Assembly: GCF_000009625.1 (NCBI RefSeq)
Contig: NC_002678.2
Coordinates: 4,558,001-4,622,000, forward strand
Reading direction: 5' to 3'
Source: Mesorhizobium japonicum MAFF 303099
GTDB lineage: Bacteria > Pseudomonadota > Alphaproteobacteria > Rhizobiales > Rhizobiaceae
DNA length: 64,000 bases
The notes under the pieces were generated by a model. The model ran no database searches. It had not been told where the DNA came from and worked only from the letters and a program-made list of their open reading frames with translations. Position 1 is the stretch's first letter, and the number at the start of each line of letters is the position of its first letter. The translations under genes were made by a program, and so were the position numbers. Positions 1 through 8,983 of the stretch are shown here, one piece after another.

Positions 1-883
1 CGAGGTAGAGCGAATAGGAGATAAGGCCGATCCACACCAGCGGTGTCAGCCGCAACACCTGCGTGGCGACGGGGACCGGCCTGTCCGCATGGGGCTGGCC
101 AGCATAGATGAGCAGCGCCGTTCCGATGCAGGGAAACAGGGCATTGTAGCCCGGAAAGGGATCGCTCTCCGAAATCGTCACGAAGCCGAAGGCGATCAGG
201 CCAAAACCGGCCAGCCCGATCAGTTCAGTCAGCGGACGGCTGGCAAGCGCCGGCGGCTTTCTCAGCATCAGCATTGCGCCCAGCGCCAGTTCCCAGATGC
301 GCGTCGGCAAAAGGTAGAAGCCGGCGGTCGGCGCCAGCGTGGTTGCCATGACCGCCAGCGCAAAACTGCCTATGGCAATTGGCAGCAATATCGTCAGCCA
401 GCGCTTCGAGGCGTATCGGTAGATCAGATACACGAGGACCGGTGCGAAGATATAATACTGCTCCTCGACCGAAAGCGACCATGTGTGCAGCAGCGGTCGC
501 AGTTCCGCGTCGATGGAGAAATAGTTGGTCGTTTTCCAGAAATAGATGTTCGACCAGAAGGTCGAGGCCGCAATTACGCTCAGGCTGTACTCGTGGAGAT
601 CCGACGGCAGGAGGATGAACCAGGCGGCGATACTGGCGAGCAGGATGACGAAGGTCAGCGCCGGCAGGATGCGCCGCGCTCGGCGCCAGTAAAAGCGGCC
701 GATCGAGAACTGGCCGCGCTCGAGATCGTCGAGCAGGCTGCCGCTGATCAGATAGCCCGATATGACGAAGAAGATATCGACACCGGTGAAACCGCCGGGA
801 ATGGCCGATACGCCGAAGTGGAAGAGCACGACGGGCAGCACCGCAACGGCCCGCAAGCCATCAATATCGCGCCTGTAGTTCAT
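1..883 (-). CDS. Acyltransferase 3 (OafA/YrhL-like) family protein, C-terminus beyond window edge
   Basis: Integral membrane O-acyltransferase expected to transfer acetyl or other acyl groups to cell-surface polysaccharide. The open frame starts at the ATG at 883 and runs off the left edge, giving about 294 residues. The N-terminus reads MNYRRDIDGLRAVAVLPVV and is followed by FHFG and then VDIFFVISGYLI, the classic opening of this family with its conserved His and the FFVISGY signature. RRARRILPAL and SVEEQYY follow, also typical. Several hydrophobic helices are visible. Longer members carry a C-terminal SGNH domain, which cannot be judged here. It lies on the same strand as the membrane protein and glycosyltransferase at 1095-3765, which suggests a polysaccharide modification group. 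Substrate unknown. Confidence 0.88.
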   Translation of the reverse strand, partial: MNYRRDIDGLRAVAVLPVVLFHFGVSAIPGGFTGVDIFFVISGYLISGSLLDDLERGQFSIGRFYWRRARRILPALTFVILLASIAAWFILLPSDLHEYSLSVIAASTFWSNIYFWKTTNYFSIDAELRPLLHTWSLSVEEQYYIFAPVLVYLIYRYASKRWLTILLPIAIGSFALAVMATTLAPTAGFYLLPTRIWELALGAMLMLRKPPALASRPLTELIGLAGFGLIAFGFVTISESDPFPGYNALFPCIGTALLIYAGQPHADRPVPVATQVLRLTPLVWIGLISYSLYL

Positions 884-1094
884 TCGGCGGGTCCGTGGGC
901 CGTGGCCCTTAGCAGCCGTGCGGCGGAACCTGACATGCTCCTCATGCGGCGATGTCCCCGTCGTTCGAAAAATCGTGGCTCGTGGGTTTCACGAGTGCTC
1001 TGCAACACAAGTTTGCTGCACTGCAACATCCGTGTCAAGCCGGATGCCAGACCTTCGAACACTGATGAAACCGGTTTCGTCCGGACGCTGTAAA

Positions 1095-2588
1095 TCAGGC
1101 GCCGGGAGGCAGGTAGATCACGGCGTCGTCGTCCGCATAGGCTCGCTTCCAGCCCAACTCCGCGAAGAAGGGGATGCGGGTATCGTCGGCCGTCAGGAGT
1201 GCCCAGCCGATGGCGTATTTCTTCAACTGGGCCTCGAGCAGCGGTTTTCCGTCGCTGCGTCCCGTCGCGTCTTCGGCCTTCGTGAAGCCGCCCAGGAACA
1301 ACTGGTCCGTCCTGCCGTCGACATAGGTCTTGATGCCGTGGAAAATCAGCGTGCCGCCGAAATTATAGGAATTCAGCACATTGCCGGAAAGCTGGTGATC
1401 CCTTGCGTATGCGAGGGCGCCGCTGGCCGCCGTCTTCGGGCTCGGCGCAACCTGGTAGGCACTTCCGAGGATGAAGACCGCACCGACCAGCAGGACAGCC
1501 ATTGCGCCGCAGATCGCGTAAAACCGGCTGGCGAAGAGTTTTTCCAGTCCGTCACGCTTTTCCGCCAGCCACGTCGTGGTTGAGACCGAGGGGTATTGCC
1601 GGGCGACCTCGACCGCGACCACCAGGGGGATCAGCAGGAAAGGCAGATATACAAACCGCAGATGGGTGAGATAGACATGCAAGGCGAAGATGATGAACAC
1701 CGCCTTGGCCCAGCCGATCCGCAGCCTTGATACCAAAAGTCCAAATAGCGCCAACAGCATTACCGCTTCCTGGAAGATCTGCTCCTGCGCGTTGAACGCC
1801 CGCCACTCCAGGATGAGCGGCACCGCCTCGTTGCCATAGGCCACTGTGAACGTCGCCAGGATGGCTTTCACCCCATAGGGATGCATCAGGCTGACCACCG
1901 GGCAGAGCAGGCCGAAAGCAACCCATTTTGCCAGGAGAGCGGGTTTCGACAGACCCGAGCGCGCCAGGAGGTCGAGCCCGGCAAAGGCAGCGATGACGAA
2001 GCTCAGGGTGAATGTGGCATGAAGGTTGGCCCACAAGACCACAAGCACCAGCAGCCACAAAGGCGGGGCTCTCTCGTCTTGCGCGGCGCGAAACAGCATT
2101 GCCGTCCAGACGACGACGATCGGCAAGGTGAAGACGTGTGGACGAGCCGTATAGATCGGGGCGATCAGCAAAGCCGCGGCGAAGGCCAGCGCTATCGCCA
2201 GTGTTGGCTTCAGCCATGCGCTGAGGAACCATCCCGTCAGGAAGACCGTCAGGCTGACCGTGGCGATGATCAGTGTGACGACGCCATTCCAGCCGCCGGC
2301 ACGGTAGGCGAGGGCCAGAAAGACCTGCCCCAGCCATTCCTTGGCGATCCAGGGCTGACCGGCGAACGTATAGGAATAGGGGTCGACGACGGGAAACGTC
2401 CGGTTTTCCAGAAAGTCCAGTCCGACCTTCACTTGCCACCAACTGTCGGGATCCTGAAGCATCGCGCTGGCACTGGTGGCAAGCCAATAGGCCATCAGGC
2501 AGGCGCAGAGAAGGCAAAGTATCAGCCTGCTGCGCTGCGCCTCCCCGAGCGACGGCGTCGCCGTCGCGATTGCAGCGGCCTGGTTCAT
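1095..2588 (-). CDS. Polytopic membrane protein, probable GT-C-like or O-antigen-processing type
   Basis: Protein of 497 residues with about ten or more hydrophobic helices. After a short cytoplasmic leader there is a helix ending at ALATSASAM-like residues, then a conserved-looking loop DPDSWWQVKVGLDFLENR with WIAKEWLGQ, recalling the first periplasmic loop of GT-C type polyprenyl-linked glycosyltransferases where acidic residues sit. The C-terminal ~110 residues (after GSAYQVAPSP) are soluble and contain SYNFGGTLIFHGIKTYVDGRTD, a pattern I associate with uncharacterised membrane proteins of this type. The family has no function that I know. Its neighbour upstream is a family 2 glycosyltransferase, so a role in surface glycan assembly is an inference from context. 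Confidence 0.75.
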   Translation of the reverse strand: MNQAAAIATATPSLGEAQRSRLILCLLCACLMAYWLATSASAMLQDPDSWWQVKVGLDFLENRTFPVVDPYSYTFAGQPWIAKEWLGQVFLALAYRAGGWNGVVTLIIATVSLTVFLTGWFLSAWLKPTLAIALAFAAALLIAPIYTARPHVFTLPIVVVWTAMLFRAAQDERAPPLWLLVLVVLWANLHATFTLSFVIAAFAGLDLLARSGLSKPALLAKWVAFGLLCPVVSLMHPYGVKAILATFTVAYGNEAVPLILEWRAFNAQEQIFQEAVMLLALFGLLVSRLRIGWAKAVFIIFALHVYLTHLRFVYLPFLLIPLVVAVEVARQYPSVSTTTWLAEKRDGLEKLFASRFYAICGAMAVLLVGAVFILGSAYQVAPSPKTAASGALAYARDHQLSGNVLNSYNFGGTLIFHGIKTYVDGRTDQLFLGGFTKAEDATGRSDGKPLLEAQLKKYAIGWALLTADDTRIPFFAELGWKRAYADDDAVIYLPPGA

Positions 2589-2739
2589 GTCACGGCTCCA
2601 GGTGACGGTGTCGCCTTCGCGATTGCGATTGCGATTAGGCCGGCAGACATGGCGGCGCCAAAGCGCAGCATCCGCGAGAGATCAGACGGAAGAGCCGACC
2701 GCATCCTGCCCATGCCGTTCCCGTTGCATCCGCCCGACC

Positions 2740-3765
2740 TCAACCACGCGCGGCTCTCTTTGCCATCTCCTGCAGGCGATGGACGGGCAGGTCGCTGTCC
2801 TTGGCCGGCTGGTCGCGCGAAACGATTTCGTTGACGAAGTAGAGCGGCCGCCGCTTCGTCTCCATGTACATGCGGCCGAGATACTCGCCGAAGATGCCGA
2901 GCACCAGAAGCTGGACACTGCCCAGGATCAGCATGATCGCGGCAAGGCTCGTCCAGCCGGGCACCACGTTGCCCCTGGACCATTCAAGCAGCGTATAGCC
3001 GAGCACGACCAGGCCGAGCAGACCGAACATCATCCCCAGCAGCGAGGCAAACCGCAGCGGCACGATCGAAAAGCTGGTCATCGCGTCGACCGCCAGAAGA
3101 ATCATCTTCCTCAGCGGATAGTGGGTGGTGCCGGCAAAGCGCCGGTGCCTCTCATAGGGGAAGGCGACCTGCCTGAGCCCGATCCAGCTCACCATGCCGC
3201 GAATGAACCTGTAGCGTTCGGGCATCGCGTTCAGATGGTCGAGGGCCCGGCGACTCATCAGCCGGAAGTCTCCGGAGTCCGGTGCGATCTCGACATCGAC
3301 CATCCGGCCGAGCAGGCGGTAGAACATCGAGGCGGAAGCCAGCTTGAACCAGCCTTCGCCGTCGCGCTTGACCCTCTGTCCGTAGACGACATCGAAGCCT
3401 TCATCCATCTTTGCCATCATCGCGCCGAGCAGTTCGGGCGGATCCTGGAGGTCGGCGTCGAGAATGAGGATGCGCTCGCCGCGGCAGAACTCCAGCCCCG
3501 CGCTCAAGGCGATCTGGTGGCCATAGTTGCGGGCAAGGTCGATGGCGACCACATGGTCGTCCTTTTCGGCCAGTTCGAAAATGGCCTCGCGGGTGCCGTC
3601 GGTCGCCCCGTCGATGACAAGCACGATCTCGTAGAAAGGGCTTTGCTCGAGGCATACGGCGCTGACGCGTCGATGAAGCTCGGCCACGCCGTCGCGCTCA
3701 TTGTAGCATGGCACGACGACCGACAGCTTGACCGCGCGGTGCGCGCCGATTTTTCCCGTTCCCAC
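2740..3765 (-). CDS. Family 2 glycosyltransferase (DPM1/GtrB/ArnC-like) with two C-terminal membrane helices
   Basis: Transfers a sugar from a nucleotide donor to a polyprenyl-phosphate carrier at the inner face of the inner membrane. The GT-A fold is evident from LSVVVPCYNERDGV near the N-terminus, VIDGATDGT, and the metal-binding DADLQDPPE. Two hydrophobic helices near the C-terminus (SLLGMMFGLLGLVVLGYTLL and the AAIMLILGSVQLLVLGIFG stretch) anchor it, and EYLGRMYMETKRRP follows, as in bactoprenol glucosyltransferases. The frame stays open upstream to 3912, but that would overlap the kinase gene and add 49 unconserved residues. I chose the GTG at 3765 (TTG at 3768 also possible), which has a GGGAG motif upstream and gives 341 residues. 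Confidence 0.87.
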   Translation of the reverse strand: MGTGKIGAHRAVKLSVVVPCYNERDGVAELHRRVSAVCLEQSPFYEIVLVIDGATDGTREAIFELAEKDDHVVAIDLARNYGHQIALSAGLEFCRGERILILDADLQDPPELLGAMMAKMDEGFDVVYGQRVKRDGEGWFKLASASMFYRLLGRMVDVEIAPDSGDFRLMSRRALDHLNAMPERYRFIRGMVSWIGLRQVAFPYERHRRFAGTTHYPLRKMILLAVDAMTSFSIVPLRFASLLGMMFGLLGLVVLGYTLLEWSRGNVVPGWTSLAAIMLILGSVQLLVLGIFGEYLGRMYMETKRRPLYFVNEIVSRDQPAKDSDLPVHRLQEMAKRAARG

Positions 3766-3874
3766 CAAAGCCTGGCTCCCGCTCTTGCAATGGCAATAGC
3801 GGCAATTGGTTAGAAAACAGATAAGCCGGGGATCGACATGGGCTTCGGCCGGCCGACGCCATGGGCTCGGCAGG

Positions 3875-5308
3875 TCAAGAACGCACCGGCAACTCCATGC
3901 GGATGCGGGCACCGCGCCATGAACCCGTCAGGATCCGGATGGTGCCGTCATGCAGCAACGCGATCTGCCGGGCGAGATTCAGTCCCAGCCCCGCGCCGCG
4001 CGACTGCGGCTGCAAGCGGTAGAAGGGCTCGAAGACGTTCTCGCGCTCTTCCGCGGGAATGCCCGGCCCTTCGTCGCGTACCTCGATGCCACCGGTCCCG
4101 TCGATGGCGATCGTGATCGTGCCGCTGCCGCCGCCGTGCTCGATCGCGTTGCGCACGAGGTTGGCGAGCGCCCGCTCGATCTGCAGGACATTGATCTCTA
4201 CTCGGGCCTTGTTTGGCGACGGCTCGAAGGCAAGGTCATAGCCAGCCTCGATGGCGAGCGGTGCGAAGTCGGCCGCCACCCGGCTGACGAGATCGCCGAG
4301 ATCGACGAGCTGGCGCTGGTCCGACGGGCGGTCGAGCAACTGATGGTCGAGCAGTTGCTGGGCAAGATGCGACAGGCGTTCGATGTCTTGCAGCAGCCGC
4401 GCGCTCTGCGGCTCCTGCGTCAAGAGTTCGGCGCGCGTACGAAGGATGGCGATCGGCGTGCGCAGTTCATGCGCCGCGTCGGTAAGGAAGCGGTTGTGGC
4501 GGTCATAGCCCTGGGCGAGGCGGGCAAGCGCCTCGTTGAAGGCATGCACGAGCGGCGCGATTTCCTGCGGCACCTGCTTGACCGGCAGTTGCATGGCGCG
4601 GGTGCCGATGTCGATACGCGCCGCCTGGCGGACCGTTTCGACAAGGCCGGCGAAGGAGCGGCGCACCACGGCTGGCGTCGTCACCAGCGTCGTCGTGCCC
4701 ATGACGAGAATGATGGGCAAAAGCAGGATCGCGATGACGAGCGCGAGCGCTGGCAGGGCGCGCTCCCAGTTCCTGCTGCCGTCCGGGTTGCGGGCGACTT
4801 CGACGGTGGCCGAGATGTTGATCTCGAGGCCATCTGTCTGTTGGCGCGACGACTGTGTCGCGGCGATGATCTGCACCGTGCCGGCCTTGGTCGAGGCGTT
4901 TTCGATATAGGCTTCCGGCCGCATGTCCTTGTCGGAGAATCCGATCGTGGCGTGATCGGCCCCGTCAAGCAGCTCGCCGAAGCTCTTGGTGTAGATGTCG
5001 GGTATGTTGCCGGCATGGACGCTCTCGCCCCTGCCATCGCGAACAATGTACCAGACATTGGGGAAGCTCTCGCGAAACGCGGTGAGTTCTTCCGTTTCAC
5101 GCACGATCAGCCTGCCGTCCTTGTCCCGGTCGACCGCATCCTTGACGGCCGCGACGGCGGCCTCATTGTCGATCAGCAGGCGCGGATTGGCGATCCAAAG
5201 GGCTGCCGCGCAAAGCACGATGAAGATGAGCAGCGTCGCCGCCTGCAGCAGGATCAGCCGCCGGACCAGGATCCATTGCAGCGAGCCTGTGCGGACCTTC
5301 TTCTTCAC
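3875..5308 (-). CDS. Sensor histidine kinase (OmpR-partner class)
   Basis: Membrane histidine kinase of 477 residues. An N-terminal helix (LILLQAATLLIFIVLCAAAL) and a second one (LALVIAILLLPIILVMGTT) bracket a periplasmic sensor region of about 150 residues with no family I recognise. A HAMP-like linker (PQEIAPLVHAFNEALARLAQ) follows. The phosphoacceptor box is FLTDAAHELRTPIAILRTRA. ATP-binding boxes are NLVRNAIEHGGG, VRDEGPGIP and GAGLGLNLARQI. The ATG at 5308 overlaps the last four bases of the response regulator gene, indicating translational coupling with its cognate regulator. Confidence 0.93.
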   Translation of the reverse strand: MKKKVRTGSLQWILVRRLILLQAATLLIFIVLCAAALWIANPRLLIDNEAAVAAVKDAVDRDKDGRLIVRETEELTAFRESFPNVWYIVRDGRGESVHAGNIPDIYTKSFGELLDGADHATIGFSDKDMRPEAYIENASTKAGTVQIIAATQSSRQQTDGLEINISATVEVARNPDGSRNWERALPALALVIAILLLPIILVMGTTTLVTTPAVVRRSFAGLVETVRQAARIDIGTRAMQLPVKQVPQEIAPLVHAFNEALARLAQGYDRHNRFLTDAAHELRTPIAILRTRAELLTQEPQSARLLQDIERLSHLAQQLLDHQLLDRPSDQRQLVDLGDLVSRVAADFAPLAIEAGYDLAFEPSPNKARVEINVLQIERALANLVRNAIEHGGGSGTITIAIDGTGGIEVRDEGPGIPAEERENVFEPFYRLQPQSRGAGLGLNLARQIALLHDGTIRILTGSWRGARIRMELPVRS

Positions 5309-5979
5309 GAGACCGCCCGCAGGAGATAGCCGAGGTTGCGGATCGCCCGGATCTCGATGCCGGCGGCGACATCGTCGAGCTTGCGACGCAGCCGCGAAAT
5401 ATGCGCATCGAGCGCATTGGAGCCGATCTCGTCGTCGAGGGCATAGACGGCCTCTTCCAGCGCGCTGCGCATGATGGTTCGGCCCGGCCGGCGGATCAGC
5501 GTTTCAAGCACCAGCCTTTCGCGCCGCGGCAAATCGAGCGCCTGGTCCTCGATCAGCGCCTCGCGATGGCGGAAATCATAGGTGAGGCGACCAACCATCG
5601 TCTGGTTGGCGCGCGAGGTGAACGAGCGCCGGTGCAAGGCATGGAGCCGCGCGACGAGTTCCACCGTGGCGAAGGGCTTGACCATGTAGTCGTCGGCGCC
5701 GGCATCGAGCCCGGCGACCCGGTCGTCCAACCCGCTCATCGCCGTCAGTGCGATGACAGGCACATCCAGATGCAAGGCACGCAGGCGCGGTATGAGGCTG
5801 AGACCGTCGCCATCCGGCAGCCGGCGGTCCAGCACCACCGCGTCGTGATAGCCCAGGCGGGCCATCGCCTCGGCATCGGCCAATGTCGCGGCATGGTCGA
5901 CGATGATGTCCATACGCTCGAGCGCGGCCTTCAGCACGGAGGCCATTTCCGGTTCGTCCTCGATCAACAGGACGCGCAT
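5305..5979 (-). CDS. OmpR/PhoB-family response regulator
   Basis: DNA-binding response regulator of 224 residues, the upstream partner of the kinase gene that it overlaps by four bases. The receiver domain has the acidic pocket (IEDEPE), phosphoacceptor Asp51 in VVLDRRLPDGDG, and the conserved Lys in DDYMVKPF. The C-terminal winged helix (about residues 125-222) contains RRERLVLETLIRRPGRTIMR and a recognition region ending DDEIGSNALDAHISRLRRKLDD, typical of the OmpR class. Its targets cannot be read from the window. The lipoprotein and barrel genes downstream on the same strand order are possible but unproven targets. Confidence 0.94.
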   Translation of the reverse strand: MRVLLIEDEPEMASVLKAALERMDIIVDHAATLADAEAMARLGYHDAVVLDRRLPDGDGLSLIPRLRALHLDVPVIALTAMSGLDDRVAGLDAGADDYMVKPFATVELVARLHALHRRSFTSRANQTMVGRLTYDFRHREALIEDQALDLPRRERLVLETLIRRPGRTIMRSALEEAVYALDDEIGSNALDAHISRLRRKLDDVAAGIEIRAIRNLGYLLRAVS

Positions 5980-6028
5980 GAATAGTCTCCTTTATCCGCG
6001 GCCGGTCGGGGTCTGCGGCCGCGGCAAT

Positions 6029-6415
6029 TCATTCGCATTCCAGCTTTGGCTGGCGGAAATTGGTGATGAACCACCGACCGCCGGAAGCGTGGGCATAGAA
6101 TGTGTAGAAGCATTCCTGACGCTCGATATAGCCGGGCGTCTCGTTCTCTTCATAGACGGTTCCGTGTTTTGTCTCGCGAACCTCGCCGCTCGATGTCCCG
6201 GAAACCGCCGACGTCGACACCTTGCGCCACTGATAGGCGCGCTCGCCCTGGCCAAGATCGACGATCGCTGTGGGCGGACCATAATCGAGAACGACCGATT
6301 CGACCGGCTGCCCGACATAATTCTTCATGATGTCGGAGGCACAGCCCGTGAGCGCGATTGCGATGAAAACGACCTTCGAGGCCCGTGTCAGGAGGCTGGC
6401 GCCATGCGTGGACAT
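6029..6415 (-). CDS. Small outer-membrane lipoprotein
   Basis: Lipoprotein of 128 residues. The signal peptide starts MSTHGASLLTRASKVVF and ends in the lipobox ALTGC, so Cys25 would be the lipidated residue. The mature part contains VGQPVESVVLDYGPPTAIVDL, a motif seen in small lipoproteins in which a short helical repeat is followed by a beta sheet (SmpA/BamE-like topology), then YQWRKVST, and ends RWFITNFRQPKLECE. An upstream in-frame ATG at 6433 would add six residues. The frame is open still further to 6616, but that stretch crosses a tandem repeat and is unlikely to be coding. Function unknown. Confidence 0.8.
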   Translation of the reverse strand: MSTHGASLLTRASKVVFIAIALTGCASDIMKNYVGQPVESVVLDYGPPTAIVDLGQGERAYQWRKVSTSAVSGTSSGEVRETKHGTVYEENETPGYIERQECFYTFYAHASGGRWFITNFRQPKLECE

Positions 6416-6450
6416 ATCGGAACAGATTCCCATGATGAAAAATTCACGCG

Positions 6451-6488
6451 CGGACCTAGATCGCGAAGGCGGACCTAGATCGCGAAGA
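6451..6488. repeat. Two tandem copies of a 19-nt unit
   Basis: The unit CGGACCTAGATCGCGAAGG occurs at 6451-6469 and again at 6470-6488 with only the last base changed (G to A). It lies just upstream of the lipoprotein start, where promoter or leader elements would be expected. Confidence 0.85.
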
Positions 6489-6617
6489 TTGCATCGACAT
6501 TGCAGCGCGGCGGGGAAAGCGGGCCATTGCGGAAAAGCTGGCAATCCTGTGCGGTGCAAATCGAGACACCGGATTGCGCGATGCCCAGCGGCGTCGCGCA
6601 ATCCGGGTTCGCCCATT

Positions 6618-7235
6618 CTAGAACCGGTAATTGATGCCGGCCTTCAGTTCATGGCTGCCGATCGTCGTCTTCGACGTGCCAAGAGCCGATGTCGTCTCGA
6701 CGCCGAGGGTGCGGACATAGTCGTACTCGACCTTGGCGGACAGCCCGCCGGCAAAGCCCTGCTCGATGCCGGCGCCCAGGAGGTAGCCGACCTTCCATCC
6801 GTCGGCGCTGCTGACGTTGTCGCCCTTGTCGAACTTGGTAAGGGCGACGCCGCCGGTGCCAAACAGCAGCGTCTGGTCGAAGCTCAATCCTGCCTTGGCC
6901 TTGGCGGCACCGCGCCATTTCTCCTTGATCTTGCCGCCTTGGACGTCGTGTTCGGCGCCGCCCAGATAGGAGCCTTCGATCTCGGCGCCGAGAACGGTGG
7001 GACCCATCTGCTGGTTGTAGCCGGCCTGGACGCCGCCGCTGAAGCCATTGCGGCCTGCAAACGGGTTCGGCATTCCGGTGAACGCCGTGCCGCCATGGAC
7101 GCCGACATAGGCGCCGCTCCACTGGAAGGCGGGCGGGTCGTTGTAGGTGGGTGAGAGGTCGGCGGCCATCGCCGGCCCGAGAAGGCAAAAGGCGAGGCCA
7201 GCCGCCGTCACGACGATCTTTACTCGAGAGGACAC
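6618..7235 (-). CDS. Outer-membrane beta-barrel protein (Omp25/Omp31-like)
   Basis: Secreted barrel of about 205 residues. I chose the GTG at 7235 because a GGAG Shine-Dalgarno sequence sits seven bases upstream. The signal peptide runs through LAFCLLGPAMA and cleaves before ADLSPTY. The mature protein opens with PPAFQWSGAYVGVHGG, the typical entry of rhizobial and Brucella Omp25/31 barrels, followed by GGVQAGYNQQMGPTVLGAEIE. It ends HELKAGINYRF, with the C-terminal Phe expected for BAM-dependent barrels. The alternating hydrophobic pattern supports eight strands. It is a monocistronic gene with a long upstream region. Confidence 0.88.
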   Translation of the reverse strand: MSSRVKIVVTAAGLAFCLLGPAMAADLSPTYNDPPAFQWSGAYVGVHGGTAFTGMPNPFAGRNGFSGGVQAGYNQQMGPTVLGAEIEGSYLGGAEHDVQGGKIKEKWRGAAKAKAGLSFDQTLLFGTGGVALTKFDKGDNVSSADGWKVGYLLGAGIEQGFAGGLSAKVEYDYVRTLGVETTSALGTSKTTIGSHELKAGINYRF

Positions 7236-7670
7236 AGCATTACTCCAACACAAACGCGCATCCAGCAATCGACACGCAGGTTAACTCTCGGGGAGCTTGG
7301 CCGTTAGGGCGGCCGGGCTCCGGTTTGGTGTCTTTCAGGGACGACTGCACGGTCCTGGAACTGGCGTTCGCGAGCTGTGGTAGGGGTTGGAGCGGCGCGC
7401 AACCAGCCACCTGAAAGACGCCGACTGGCTCGCAGGTGAAAATTGCACGCACATTGCGCAAAATTGGAGAATGACGATTTTGTGCTTTATTTTCAACAAA
7501 TTAAAATGATCTTGTTTACCCATATTTAAGAATTGCAAGCCGTCTGAAGCTTGGCGTCTCGATCACCTGTTCCAGGCTTTCCCGGGCACAACCGCGCTTG
7601 ATGGATGGCCGCCAAGCACGTATCTCTGGGCCATGCCTGTGTGTCCGGGCATCTCAATCGGGAGACGACC
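7236..7670. other. Intergenic region between outer-membrane protein gene and DUF6460 gene
   Basis: About 435 bases without a convincing frame. A distinctly AT-rich stretch at about 7440-7545 is where the divergent promoters probably lie. No repeat or RNA structure was recognised. Confidence 0.5.
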
Positions 7671-7934
7671 TTGTCCGCACTGACGCGCTTTCTCGGCGAC
7701 TCGCCGCTCAGGGTGATCCTGAAGCTGCTGGTGGTGTCGTTCCTCGTCGGCCTTGTCATGAATGCCTTCGGCTGGTCGCCGATGGATGTCTTCTACGGCA
7801 TCCAGAAGTTCTTCATCGACCTCTGGAACCTGGGCTTCCACGCCATCGACCGATTCCTCGGCTACATTCTGCTAGGTGCCGCGATCGTCGTGCCGGCTTT
7901 CATCCTGCTCAGGATCGCCAACTATCGGAAGTGA
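7671..7934 (+). CDS. DUF6460 small integral membrane protein
   Basis: Small protein of 87 residues with two transmembrane helices (VILKLLVVSFLVGLVMNAFG and LGYILLGAAIVVPAFILLRI) separated by an amphipathic segment containing WSPMDVFYGIQKFF. It matches what I know of the rhizobial DUF6460 family. The frame is open from 7605. I chose the TTG at 7671 because GGGAG sits six bases upstream and the conserved region SALTRFLGDSPLRV begins there. No function is established. It converges on the deacetylase gene with a gap of only 13 bases. Confidence 0.82.
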   Translation: MSALTRFLGDSPLRVILKLLVVSFLVGLVMNAFGWSPMDVFYGIQKFFIDLWNLGFHAIDRFLGYILLGAAIVVPAFILLRIANYRK

Positions 7935-7947
7935 CTTTTAGAGCAAT

Positions 7948-8850
7948 CTAGGCGTAGGTCGAGGCGACCTCGAACAGGATGGCGTGGCGCGACGCAAGCG
8001 CCGGTACGTCCGTGGAGTAGCCGCCGCCGATGACGCCGCAGACTGGAATGCCCAGCGCACGAAAATGGCCGATGACCATTTCGTCGCGGGCGCGCAGACC
8101 GCCATTGGAAAGCGCCAGCCTGCCAAGCCGGTCCTCGGCATGGACGTCGACGCCGGCATTGTAGAAGACGATGTCCCAGCGCGCCCGGGCCGACAGTTCC
8201 GGCAGGATCGTGGCCAGCCTCCGGAGATAGGCGGCATCGCCCGTGCCGTCGGGAAGCGCGATGTCGAGATCGGAGGCGATCTTGCGCACGGGATAGTTGC
8301 GCTCGCCATGCATGGAGAAGGTGAACACACCTGGCTCGTCGCTTAGAATGTCCGCGGTACCGTCGCCCTGATGCACGTCGAGATCGACGACCAGGATGTT
8401 TTGCGCGGCACCCTCGTCGAGCAGCACCAGCGAGGCGACGGCAACGTCGTTGAAGGTGCAGAAGCCGGCGCCTTGCGCGCGCCGCGCATGATGGCTGCCG
8501 CCGGCGGTGTTGCAGGCGATACCATGGCGCAAGGCGAGCCGCGCCGCCAGTATCGTGCCGCCGGTGGCAAGCTGCGCACGCAGCGAAACGCGCGGGCCGA
8601 CCGGAAAGCCGATCTCGCGTTCGATTTTTTCAGGCACCGAACAACTGATGACCTGATCGACATAGTCGGCCGCATGGGCAAGCTTCAGCCATGATGCCGG
8701 TGCCGGCTCCGTAGTGTTGAGCGCGTCAGGACTGGCCAGGCCGCGTGCGCGCAACGCCTCCATCAGCAGCGGGTATTTGCTCATCGGGAAGCGATGGTTG
8801 GTGGCAAAGCCGGCGTCGTAGTCGGGGTGGTGGACGATCTGCAGGGGCAT
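7948..8850 (-). CDS. Histone-deacetylase-superfamily protein (class II HDAC-like)
   Basis: Zn-dependent amidohydrolase of the arginase/deacetylase fold, 300 residues from the ATG at 8850. MPLQIVHHPDYDAGF opens the domain. The active-site HH pair lies in AGGSHHARRAQGAGFC, and the metal-binding segment is VVDLDVHQGDGTADIL. A later Asp (NAGVDVHAEDRLG) completes the site. Bacterial members deacetylate acylated polyamines, acetoin or proteins, and the substrate here cannot be told. A further in-frame ATG at 8898 exists but adds residues not expected in the family. Divergent from the MATE gene. Confidence 0.92.
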   Translation of the reverse strand: MPLQIVHHPDYDAGFATNHRFPMSKYPLLMEALRARGLASPDALNTTEPAPASWLKLAHAADYVDQVISCSVPEKIEREIGFPVGPRVSLRAQLATGGTILAARLALRHGIACNTAGGSHHARRAQGAGFCTFNDVAVASLVLLDEGAAQNILVVDLDVHQGDGTADILSDEPGVFTFSMHGERNYPVRKIASDLDIALPDGTGDAAYLRRLATILPELSARARWDIVFYNAGVDVHAEDRLGRLALSNGGLRARDEMVIGHFRALGIPVCGVIGGGYSTDVPALASRHAILFEVASTYA

Positions 8851-8983
8851 GAACGGGATCCGGCGGCTTCGCGCCAGACCGGGATTTCGGTTGGCCATCG
8901 CGGGAAGAATGATTGCACGGTGGCCGGAAAATGGGGCACATCGGCTGTACGATCAAGCCGCAAATCAGCAAGGCAGCAATCCC

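Noticed and set aside
89..1093. 334-residue plus-strand frame at the left edge
   Set aside because: Complementary to the acyltransferase gene, whose translation has clear family motifs; the plus frame is Arg/Gln-rich without motifs.
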